Positions 23,656-29,451 of a stretch of 34,773 nucleotides of DNA are shown here, piece after piece. The notes beneath the pieces are model-generated. The model did not search any database, was not told where the DNA came from, and saw only the letters and a list, made by a program, of their open reading frames with translations. Location of the stretch: IMG/VR virus record IMGVR_UViG_3300031963_000506, positions 1 to 34,773 of that record. One strand, 5' to 3'. Both the position numbers and the translations under genes were made by a program. This DNA is from a virus. Numbering within the stretch: the stretch's first letter is position 1; each line of letters begins with the position of its first letter.

Positions 23656-23877
23656 ATGCCAACCCTTGTCTATCGCTCTTGCTGGAGCAAAATTCAACCA
23701 CTTCATTATTCCGATGACACCATTGATCCGTTTGTAAACAAACTGGTTGATAAAATCTTTAAAATCAAGTCGAATAGAATTATTGTCTATCCGAATGGTA
23801 AAAAGTATTATCAGCCTTCAGAAGAATACAAAAGGTATGTCATTTCTATTAAAAGGAATGTGTTAAGAAGGTTATAA
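23656..23877 (+). CDS. Hypothetical basic protein (73 aa)
   Basis: A 73-residue protein, strongly basic toward the C-terminus (IVYPNGKKYYQPSEEYKRYV). The leader (ACTTACACACATACAT) is CA-rich. It is followed by a strong terminator. No family recognised. Confidence 0.55.
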   Translation: MPTLVYRSCWSKIQPLHYSDDTIDPFVNKLVDKIFKIKSNRIIVYPNGKKYYQPSEEYKRYVISIKRNVLRRL

Positions 23878-23883
23878 CAAACT

Positions 23884-23924
23884 ATTCCCCTCTTTGTGTA
23901 TATTTGCATAAAGAGGGGAATTTT
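23884..23924 (+). terminator. Perfect 12-bp terminator hairpin
   Basis: ATTCCCCTCTTT (23884-23895) pairs exactly with AAAGAGGGGAAT (23910-23921), then TTT. The 14-nt loop contains TATATTTG (23899-23906), which matches the Bacteroidota TAnnTTTG box; no TTTG partner is at the proper distance, so I call only the terminator. Confidence 0.75.
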
Positions 23925-23937
23925 AAAACTAAAGACA

Positions 23938-24309
23938 ATGAAAGACTATTTAATTATTGATCGCTCTAAATGGCGCAGTGGTGATTGGAGCTTTAATACA
24001 ACAGGAGAAGGAGGTACATATTTACTAAATAAACAGGGATATATGTGTTGCCTTGGTTTTAGATGTCACCAAATGGGCATTCCTAAAGAAGATTTACTTG
24101 ATAGAGGGGGTCCTTGGGAATTATCTTTTAAATGGAACATTCCTGATTTGCTGGATGAAGATGTCAGTTATAAAAATTCAGATTTCACTGATGAAGCAAT
24201 TGACATTAACGATGATGTCTTACTAACACCAGCAGAAAGAGAAATAGCCATTAAAAACCATTTCAAAAAGATTGGTGTAATAGTGGAGTTTACAGGAAAA
24301 TATAAATAA
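23938..24309 (+). CDS. Hypothetical conserved-type phage protein (123 aa)
   Basis: A 123-residue protein starting MKDYLIIDRSKWRSGDWSFN; the ATG at 23938 is preferred because an upstream frame would begin within the terminator. It has a Gly/Trp-rich N-terminus, a central YMCCLGFRCHQMGIP and a charged C-terminus (TPAEREIAIKNHFKKIGVIV). The pattern, in particular the MCCLGF core and an AIDINDD-like stretch, matches a family I have seen in many phages of diverse hosts, of unknown function. Confidence 0.65.
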   Translation: MKDYLIIDRSKWRSGDWSFNTTGEGGTYLLNKQGYMCCLGFRCHQMGIPKEDLLDRGGPWELSFKWNIPDLLDEDVSYKNSDFTDEAIDINDDVLLTPAEREIAIKNHFKKIGVIVEFTGKYK

Positions 24310-24328
24310 ACCCTTAAAAACAAACATT

Positions 24329-24808
24329 ATGAATTGGTACAAACTTTTTTATTGGATGACAGTTGCAGATAATGCACATCTATTCTTTAAAGTGTTCGCT
24401 GGAATTTTTACAGTTATTGCTGTAATTGTTACAATTTGGTTTTTGTTAGATGAAACTGATAGTAGAAAAGAACTTAAAAAATGGATTTTTTGGTCATATC
24501 CTTTTACTATTTTTTTCTGGGCTTTTCTAATCTTCACTCCCAATAAGCGTGATGCTTTATTAATTGTAGCAGGTGGCGGTACAATGAACTTCCTTACATC
24601 TGATTCTACAGCTAAACAAATTCCTCATGAACTATCAAACTTTGTTGTAACAGAGTTAAAGAACATGGGTGTTGAAGCTAAAGTGGATTTAGGAATAGCA
24701 AGTCAGAAGAATAGAATACTGGATGAAGCAAAGAAAATGACCACCACTGAGCTTTTAGAAAAGATGAGAGTGGATTCAAACTTTGCTAAGATAGTCACTG
24801 ACAGATAA
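24329..24808 (+). CDS. Membrane protein (159 aa)
   Basis: A 159-residue protein with two membrane helices, about 20-40 (VFAGIFTVIAVIVTIWFLL) and about 52-69, then a soluble domain that begins NKRDALLIVAGGGTMNF and ends in a helical region. It is of a type recurring in Bacteroidota phages. The helix motif VFAGIF-x-VIAV is shared with the 188-aa membrane protein at 21353. The soluble part may lie in the cytoplasm and interact with a host factor; function unknown. Confidence 0.65.
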   Translation: MNWYKLFYWMTVADNAHLFFKVFAGIFTVIAVIVTIWFLLDETDSRKELKKWIFWSYPFTIFFWAFLIFTPNKRDALLIVAGGGTMNFLTSDSTAKQIPHELSNFVVTELKNMGVEAKVDLGIASQKNRILDEAKKMTTTELLEKMRVDSNFAKIVTDR

Positions 24809-24811
24809 AGT

Positions 24812-24913
24812 ATGAAAAAATATAAGATAACAGATTATTGGGGGTTAATAAGTTCTTTATTGTTGTTATCATTATCTATAATAGCAGGAATTTATTTTTT
24901 GATAAAGCGGTGA
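24812..24913 (+). CDS. Membrane microprotein (33 aa)
   Basis: The ATG at 24812, 3 nt after the preceding stop, opens 33 codons ending in TGA at 24911-24913. The peptide is one hydrophobic helix (WGLISSLLLLSLSIIAGIYF) with basic ends. Small single-helix proteins are frequent in phage accessory regions. It is the last ORF before the structured RNA region. Confidence 0.45.
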   Translation: MKKYKITDYWGLISSLLLLSLSIIAGIYFLIKR

Positions 24914-25366
24914 AATATTAACGAGGGTTAATGAAATCCCTGAAACTGTTCACACGTATGGGTTGTGAGAGAGCATCGTAACGTATGTACCTGGTGAAAT
25001 ATTCCGTGGGAAGACAACGTAGGATGGTGTATAAAAATGGAGTCCTGTCTGTTCAGCTCGTAAGAGTTATCAGCAAAATACTCTCTTACAGTTTCAAAAA
25101 CCTATCAGTAATGGTAGGCGTGTTGTTCCCTTGAGAAAGGAGGCATGGAGTAGTAATCAAGATTCATCTACTACAACACGAACAAGTTCTCAGCAAGTGG
25201 TTAAGTTCTCTTGGATGATTAAATCCTTAAGCTAAACGTAATGGTGAGCTGAATCCTATGAATGAAGTAACTACGTGACCCTACTCTTGGGTATATATCT
25301 ATACATAGTATGGTAGATTGGTTACAAGACAAGAGGGTGCTAATTATTTAAAAACAAAATACGTTA
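24914..25366 (+). ncRNA. Large structured non-coding RNA, candidate
   Basis: About 450 nt without a supportable ORF, between genes packed almost end to end, and visibly richer in G and C than its neighbours. Stems I can trace on the plus strand, in order: AGGG/CCCT (24924-24927 with 24938-24941); TCACA/TGTGA (24950-24954 with 24964-24968); GTAAGAG/CTCTTAC (25060-25066 with 25083-25089); CCTATC/GGTAGG (25101-25106 with 25113-25118); CGTGTTGT/ACAACACG (25119-25126 with 25173-25180), enclosing CCCTT-GAGA-AAGG and AGTAG/CTACT; ACGTA/TACGT (25236-25240 with 25272-25276); CCCTACTCTTG with CAAGAGGG (25279-25289 with 25330-25337). Nested, multibranched stems are the hallmark of a folded RNA. Size and setting recall GOLLD and ROOL, large ornate phage RNAs often near tRNA genes, but I see no identity to either. 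Group I intron motifs were looked for and not found. Confidence 0.7.
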
Positions 25367-25369
25367 TGT

Positions 25370-26056
25370 ATGTTTAAAAAGTGTAAAGTGGTTATGCTTC
25401 CCACTAAAGAAAAAGCAAATATTATAAAACATGATTTAGGTCATATCTTTTATAGTAAAGAAGCATTAAATAAAGAAACTGTTTCAATGTTAAGTAATCA
25501 ACATCTCTATTTCCTATCAGATGAAGAAGAAATTAAAGAGGGTGATTGGTGTTATGATAAAGTATTGAATGTTATATTTCAAACTGATGAACACACAGAT
25601 TTCAAATATATTAATCAAACAGATATGGTTTTTGTTTTTAATAATGTATTAAAAATCATTGCCACTACTGATGATTCTTTAGCTATTCCTTACGATGGTA
25701 AAACACCAATCAGTGAAAATTGGGGAGGATATAAATTACCTCAACCCTCTCAATCATTCATTGAAAAATATGTAGAAGAATATAACAATGGAAATGTTAT
25801 TACAGAGGTGAGAGTTGAGTATGAATTTGGTGGTATTGAAGAGTCTTATTTTGATGGCAACAATGAGAAATTACCTTTAAGATTAAAAGTCAATCCCAAA
25901 GACAACACCATCACTATTCGTAAGGTGAAGGATAGTTGGAGTAGAGATGAACTGATTATACTTCTCAACAAGTTTGGTTCTAAAGTGTATGGTGAATATA
26001 CAAGAAACGAAACAATGGAAGATTTTACTGATAAATGGATAGAACAAAACCTTTAA
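25370..26056 (+). CDS. Hypothetical conserved-type phage protein (228 aa)
   Basis: A 228-residue protein. The N-terminal half contains LYFLSDEEEIKEGDWCYDK and VLKIIATTDDSLAIP. The middle has LPQPSQSFIEKYVEEYNNGN, followed by VRVEYEFGG and a mixed C-terminus with a charged helix (MEDFTDKWIEQNL). The EGDW, KIIATTD and LPQPSxxFIEKYVE signature recurs in phages and prophages of Bacteroidota; function unknown to me. A weaker version of its IAT motif occurs in the 164-aa protein at 31154. Confidence 0.7.
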   Translation: MFKKCKVVMLPTKEKANIIKHDLGHIFYSKEALNKETVSMLSNQHLYFLSDEEEIKEGDWCYDKVLNVIFQTDEHTDFKYINQTDMVFVFNNVLKIIATTDDSLAIPYDGKTPISENWGGYKLPQPSQSFIEKYVEEYNNGNVITEVRVEYEFGGIEESYFDGNNEKLPLRLKVNPKDNTITIRKVKDSWSRDELIILLNKFGSKVYGEYTRNETMEDFTDKWIEQNL

Positions 26057-26069
26057 AAACACATAAACT

Positions 26070-26912
26070 ATGAACGTAGATGAATTTCCAATAGAAATAA
26101 GACATTTAATGTTGTATAGACAGCAAGAGCAACAGGGAAAAAGAGATTGGTCTGTATTTCAAAATCTAAAAATAAGTGGATTCACTTGGGATCAAACACC
26201 AGAAAAAGAAGACTTTTGGTGGAATGTTATAAGTAATGAAAAGTTTGATGTATTCTATGCTAAATATCCAAAGGTGGACTATCCCAAAGACATGCCTGAA
26301 GAAATTAAAATGTTAGTTCTTGATAGAAGAGTGGAACAAGAATGGCCAAAAAATTGTCGCTTAGGGTTTCATTGGAGTGTAGCTCCAGAAAATTTTGATT
26401 TTTGGAATAAAATTCATGGAGGAAAATACTCAGTCTACTACGAGAAATATGGACATCCTACTAAAACTAATACTTCTACACCTTCTTATAAAGGAGATAT
26501 AAAAGATTTCCCTCCTGAAGTGGTAGAACTAATGCTTCAAAGACAGTTTGAACAAACAGGTAAACGTGATGTATCTTTGTTTGAAAAAGATAGAACAATA
26601 GGTAAAGGAGTCGGTGGATTCACTTGGGACGAGACAATAGAAGATTGGGTTTTTTGGCATAATGTTATTGAAGATAAAAAGTTTCAGGTATTCTTTGAAA
26701 AATACCCTAAACAGTCTCTTATTAATTCACATATAAAAACAAAACAAAATGACAAAGAAAGTACAACCAGCAGCACAGGGATCAAAGTATTTAAACCTGT
26801 TGCAACAATCTCAAACGGAGAAAAACGAACAGGAACAAGAATTTCAGGCAGAAGCAGCAAAACAACAATTGGAAGCGGACATATTAGCTACCAAGCGGTC
26901 ATTGGCTATTAG
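26070..26912 (+). CDS. Triple-repeat protein (280 aa) with overlapped tail
   Basis: Three copies of a 57-67-residue repeat, about 4-67, 72-128 and 146-212. Consensus: FP-x-E-(I/V)-x-x-LML-x-RQ-x-EQ, then GFTWD, then FW-x-NVI, and finally KF-x-VFY-x-KYPK. Repeat 1 runs from FPIEIRHLMLYRQQEQQGKRD to VFYAKYPK; repeat 3 is the closest to it and repeat 2 is diverged. The repeats are presumably small alpha/beta domains in tandem. After residue 213 the frame continues for about 68 residues of Ser/Thr/Lys-rich, poorly structured sequence, which overlaps the next gene by 164 nt, so the natural stop may have been lost. It ends in TAG. Function unknown. Confidence 0.65.
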   Translation: MNVDEFPIEIRHLMLYRQQEQQGKRDWSVFQNLKISGFTWDQTPEKEDFWWNVISNEKFDVFYAKYPKVDYPKDMPEEIKMLVLDRRVEQEWPKNCRLGFHWSVAPENFDFWNKIHGGKYSVYYEKYGHPTKTNTSTPSYKGDIKDFPPEVVELMLQRQFEQTGKRDVSLFEKDRTIGKGVGGFTWDETIEDWVFWHNVIEDKKFQVFFEKYPKQSLINSHIKTKQNDKESTTSSTGIKVFKPVATISNGEKRTGTRISGRSSKTTIGSGHISYQAVIGY

Positions 26913-27045
26913 TAGACAAGACCTGTTGAAAGCTAAATCAGCACAGCCATTCAATGCCCAAAGAATCATTGATGTACAAATCCACATTGAAGGATTGGAA
27001 GATGGCTTAGACAGATTGCTTAATCTGATGGAAGAATTGTTCTAA
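26749..27045 (+). CDS. Coiled-coil protein (98 aa)
   Basis: A 98-residue, highly charged helical protein with long heptad-like stretches (QLEADILATKRSLAISRQDL and later RIIDVQIHIEGLEDGLDRLL). The A/C-rich leader (TATAAAAACAAAACAAAATG) is of the same type as at other starts here and supports this ATG. It overlaps the triple-repeat ORF by 164 nt in another frame. Coiled coil suggests an oligomer or assembly factor. Confidence 0.6.
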   Translation: MTKKVQPAAQGSKYLNLLQQSQTEKNEQEQEFQAEAAKQQLEADILATKRSLAISRQDLLKAKSAQPFNAQRIIDVQIHIEGLEDGLDRLLNLMEELF

Positions 27046-27252
27046 AAAACTGAAAAACTGCTGATTAACACTGAACAGTAACTCAAAAGTAATAGAGGAG
27101 CGACAGTAATGCACGTTACTATTATGTTACAACACAGTTCTAAGATGTGTTTAGTTTAGGTTAAGTGTATATCAGGTAATGTACGTTGGAGAACCAACGG
27201 AGGATAGTCCTGCTCTATTATCCACTTAGAAGGACAGCAGTTTTTCTTTTAT
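27046..27252 (+). ncRNA. Second structured RNA region, candidate
   Basis: About 207 nt with no supportable ORF. Stems: AGTAA/TTACT (27105-27109 with 27116-27120); AACACA/TGTGTT (27131-27136 with 27146-27151); CGTTGG-AGAA-CCAACG (27184-27199); and GGATA/TATCC (27202-27206 with 27219-27223), which competes with GTCCT/AGGAC (27207-27211 with 27231-27235) and CTGCT/AGCAG. It ends where the 18-bp direct repeat begins (27253). It may be a separate small RNA or a leader of the gene at 27281. Confidence 0.5.
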
Positions 27253-27270
27253 TTGTCCTGACTACTAAAA
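27253..27270 (+). repeat. 18-bp direct repeat, copy 1
   Basis: TTGTCCTGACTACTAAAA, identical to copy 2 at 27820-27837, 567 nt apart. The GTG start of the next gene follows after exactly 10 nt, as the ATG does after copy 2. It contains CCTGACT, complementary to AGTCAGG at 27516-27522. Confidence 0.85.
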
Positions 27271-27280
27271 ATTAAACAAC

Positions 27281-27511
27281 GTGACTGTAAAAGAAGCAGA
27301 ACTTACAAAAAACATAGTAGAGAATAAATTACTACTGATGAACAAATTAAATGACGTAGGTAAACACCAAAACGCTTTAATGAAGAGGATGAGTAAAGAG
27401 AGATGTGATGACATCCATTCTGTTTTAAGAAGTAAAGATTATGCTAATAGCATTATCGAATTGGAAGCCAAAAAAGAATTATTGATTGACTTGCTAAGTA
27501 AAGTAAAATAA
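27281..27511 (+). CDS. Hypothetical helical protein (76 aa)
   Basis: GTG start at 27281 (MTVKEAELTKNIVENKLLLM), 10 nt after direct repeat copy 1. It is an all-helical, charged protein (for example NALMKRMSKERCDDIHSVLR). No Shine-Dalgarno is visible. The first in-frame ATG further down would remove much of the first helix. The stop at 27509-27511 is 4 nt before the tRNA-like 5' half. Function unknown. Confidence 0.55.
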   Translation: MTVKEAELTKNIVENKLLLMNKLNDVGKHQNALMKRMSKERCDDIHSVLRSKDYANSIIELEAKKELLIDLLSKVK

Positions 27512-27515
27512 ACAT

Positions 27516-27831
27516 AGTCAGGTGGCGGAATTGGTAGACGCTAACAGCGGGGGAAGATGGTAGGATTTGAATTAACCACAAAAGATAATTAGATGCAGAA
27601 AGTTGAAAATATAGACGAAACCCCCGCTTTTGCAAATCACGTGTTACCTGCCGTTTATTGGTTGGTAGCTTGGTTAGGTTGTTGCCTTATTTTAGGCTCA
27701 ATATTTTATTCAAATATTCAACATAAAAAAAGGATTGATAAAATATTTGATGATTATTATAAGGAGATGTCTGTTATAAATGGCAGGTAACACATAAATA
27801 CACGCTATAAGCATTCAAATTGTCCTGACTA
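27516..27831 (+). tRNA. tRNA-Leu-like 5' half with distant acceptor partner (interrupted or degenerate)
   Basis: AGTCAGG (27516-27522), TG, and a D-arm GCG-GAATTGGTAGA-CGC (27525-27541) are those of a tRNA-Leu 5' half. The exact acceptor partner CCTGACT is at 27824-27830, with A as the discriminator base at 27831 and CTA after it. A TTCAAAT T-loop (27814-27820) precedes it, but the T-stem is only about 3 bp. The interval, about 280 nt, contains stem AGCGGGGG/CCCCCGCT (27546-27553 with 27621-27628) and a perfect 12-bp stem GTGTTACCTGCC/GGCAGGTAACAC (27641-27652 with 27782-27793). No complete anticodon arm can be built. It is probably a tRNA-Leu disrupted by insertion, or a structured RNA that mimics one. 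Confidence 0.5.
27593..27790 (+). CDS. Small membrane protein inside the tRNA-like element (65 aa)
   Basis: A 65-residue frame: a short polar N-terminus, one membrane helix (about 17-40, LPAVYWLVAWLGCCLILGSI), then a charged helical tail. Its start is in the loop of one stem and its stop is in the 3' strand of the 12-bp stem of the tRNA-like element. It has the look of the other small membrane proteins of this region. Whether it is translated is uncertain because of the RNA structure around it. Confidence 0.45.
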   Translation: MQKVENIDETPAFANHVLPAVYWLVAWLGCCLILGSIFYSNIQHKKRIDKIFDDYYKEMSVINGR

Positions 27832-27837
27832 CTAAAA
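27820..27837 (+). repeat. 18-bp direct repeat, copy 2
   Basis: TTGTCCTGACTACTAAAA, identical to copy 1 at 27253-27270. It contains CCTGACT, the acceptor-stem complement of the tRNA-like 5' half. The ATG of the next gene begins exactly 10 nt after it, at 27848. Confidence 0.85.
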
Positions 27838-27847
27838 CACAAAACAT

Positions 27848-27943
27848 ATGATGTTATTTTTTATTGTATCAGCCTTTATTCTAATAGCATTGGCTGTAGA
27901 TGTTATTAAACAAGCAAACAAATACAAAAACATAGACAAATGA
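27848..27943 (+). CDS. Membrane microprotein (31 aa)
   Basis: ATGATG at 27848 opens 31 codons ending in TGA at 27941-27943, overlapping the next start (ATGA at 27940). It is a single N-terminal hydrophobic helix (MMLFFIVSAFILIALAVDVI) plus a basic tail, as in several microproteins here. It begins 10 nt after direct repeat copy 2. Confidence 0.5.
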   Translation: MMLFFIVSAFILIALAVDVIKQANKYKNIDK

Positions 27944-28353
27944 AAGAATTTATACCATATCAAGAAGCATTAGCTCTTAAAGAACTAGGATTCGATGAAC
28001 CATGTTTTGGATTTTATAATAATCATGAACCTAAACGAGGTCCAAGAGGTTTAGTAATAAGTGGTTATCAAGACCATAATGAAGAAACTGAAGGAGATGA
28101 TTTAATTTGTTCAGCACCAACCTATTCCCAAGCATTTCGTTTCTTTAGGGAGAAGTATGGGTTACATCAATACATCAAACAATATTATGGGGAGAAGTTC
28201 TATTTTCAAATTGAAGACATGGTTCACCCCAGAAGATGGGATGAATACACGGTAGAGATGCTTAGATCATTTAATGAATCCACTTCACAAGAAGAATCAG
28301 AACTTGCTTGTCTGAAGAAATTAATTGAACTTGTTAAAAACAAAGAAAAATGA
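27940..28353 (+). CDS. Hypothetical conserved-type phage protein (137 aa), paralogue of the 32506 gene
   Basis: A 137-residue protein. ALKELGFDEPCFGFYN near the N-terminus, then APTYSQAFRFFREKYGL (about 67-83), then a charged helical C-terminus. The layout (a GFDE motif, then an APT-x(n)-REKYG helix) is the same as in the gene at 32506, so the two are distant paralogues. The family is widespread in Bacteroidota phages; function unknown. It is translationally coupled to both neighbours by ATGA. Confidence 0.65.
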   Translation: MKEFIPYQEALALKELGFDEPCFGFYNNHEPKRGPRGLVISGYQDHNEETEGDDLICSAPTYSQAFRFFREKYGLHQYIKQYYGEKFYFQIEDMVHPRRWDEYTVEMLRSFNESTSQEESELACLKKLIELVKNKEK

Positions 28354-28862
28354 GAAAATTATTATTTATGGGGCTTTTGAGCCTTATGTATTGTGCTACA
28401 TATAGCCAATACACATTTTCCTTCTATGGAAGCAATAATAGAAGCATTGGAGCTGAGCTTAGGAAACAGAAAAAGAAAGAAATCTATGGAATGGGCATTA
28501 CAACATTCTCTAATAGAGGGGCTAAGGGTATAGATTATACAGGATTTGTCAATCCATCTACAGCCTATGAGAGGGTTACAGCCTATAATGGCTCTCTTTA
28601 TGGTGTATATGGCATTCAATATCCCTATTTGTCTGTAACAGCCAGAATAGGAGCTGGAGCAAGAAAGTATTTCTACAATGGTAGATTTGCCTCAGGACAA
28701 GAGTGGTATGTTGTTCAGGATGGTGGCACCTATCTCTTATATGGAATCATGCTATCCACATCTATTGACAATGTAGCATTTTCTTTTGTGTACGACAACA
28801 TAAATAACATCTCTTTAGGAATAGGTCTCTCATTTAATGAACCTAAAACAAAAACAAAATGA
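28350..28862 (+). CDS. Exported beta-rich protein (170 aa)
   Basis: A 170-residue protein with a clear signal peptide: MRKLLFMGLLSLMYCATYSQ, with cleavage likely near residue 20. The rest is rich in Tyr, Gly, Ser and alternating hydrophobic residues (SLYGVYGIQYPYLSVTARIG, later NISLGIGLSF) and looks like a beta barrel or sandwich of outer-membrane type. The closing NEPKTKTK is not a classical barrel end. It is coupled to its neighbours by ATGA overlaps. It could be placed in the host envelope to block superinfection or alter the surface; this is inference. Confidence 0.6.
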   Translation: MRKLLFMGLLSLMYCATYSQYTFSFYGSNNRSIGAELRKQKKKEIYGMGITTFSNRGAKGIDYTGFVNPSTAYERVTAYNGSLYGVYGIQYPYLSVTARIGAGARKYFYNGRFASGQEWYVVQDGGTYLLYGIMLSTSIDNVAFSFVYDNINNISLGIGLSFNEPKTKTK

Positions 28863-29098
28863 CAATAGAAGTTCCTTCAGAAGCAGAATTACAGTTTTAT
28901 TACTACATGCGTGGTACATGTGGCAGTGGGACTAAAGCCCTAATTACAGCTATATTTGCTCTTGATGTAGAGAATAGAGAGAGAATAGCCAAGGGATTCC
29001 CTGAACTTGTGTCTATATGTAACAGATATAACACAGAATCAGGGTTTTATGACAACCTATTAAAGAAAATTGATAACTATTACAACTCATTTGAATAA
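28859..29098 (+). CDS. Hypothetical small protein (79 aa)
   Basis: A 79-residue protein: a helical core with YYYMRGTCGSGTKALITAIF and a helical C-terminal half. It is coupled by ATGA to the exported protein and followed by the DnaA-like gene after 1 nt. Function unknown. Confidence 0.6.
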   Translation: MTIEVPSEAELQFYYYMRGTCGSGTKALITAIFALDVENRERIAKGFPELVSICNRYNTESGFYDNLLKKIDNYYNSFE

Positions 29099-29099
29099 T

Positions 29100-29450
29100 A
29101 TGGAACAAATAAACTACATGGCTGTCCCAGGCTTAAAGCTTGATAAGAATGTTGGTAGGGAAAAAACTGTTGAATGCATTATAGACACTGTCTGCACTTA
29201 TTTTCAAGTGCCCAAAAAACTAGTTATACATAGTAAGACAAGAAGAAGAAATGTTGTTAGAGCAAGACATCTCTGTAGATGGTATATTCTAAAAAACACT
29301 CATATGACACTCAAAGAAGTGGGAGATATATGGGGAGGAGCTGATCACACCACTATTTTACACAGTAAAAACTATGTAAGAGAGCAAACACAAGCCAAAC
29401 ACCCCAACGAGTTCAAAATATTTGTAGAACAACTTGATAAACAATTATAA
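29100..29450 (+). CDS. Stand-alone DnaA domain IV-like protein (116 aa)
   Basis: A 116-residue protein consisting of the DNA-binding domain IV of DnaA without the AAA+ part. Residues about 20-60 form the first helices (IIDTVCTYFQVPKKLVIHSK, then RRRNVVRARHLCRWYIL). MTLKEVGDIWGGADHTTILH (69-88) is the DnaA signature, with GGADHTT in place of GGRDHTT; the D-H-T contacts to the DnaA box are kept. The ATG at 29100 follows the previous stop by 1 nt and is preferred over an in-frame start at 29070. It may bind DnaA boxes of the host or phage origin, to recruit or to block replication. Confidence 0.85.
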   Translation: MEQINYMAVPGLKLDKNVGREKTVECIIDTVCTYFQVPKKLVIHSKTRRRNVVRARHLCRWYILKNTHMTLKEVGDIWGGADHTTILHSKNYVREQTQAKHPNEFKIFVEQLDKQL

Positions 29451-29451
29451 C

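Noticed and set aside
24914-25366. Group I intron or RNase P RNA
   Set aside because: I looked for the group I P7/P3 core strings and for RNase P conserved strings and found none. Neighbouring ORFs also do not look like split exons.
26910-26915. Stop-codon recoding (TAG read as an amino acid), as in some crAss-like phages
   Set aside because: TAG ends several well-placed genes (near 3714, 12043 and 26912), and no large gene is broken by in-frame TAG.
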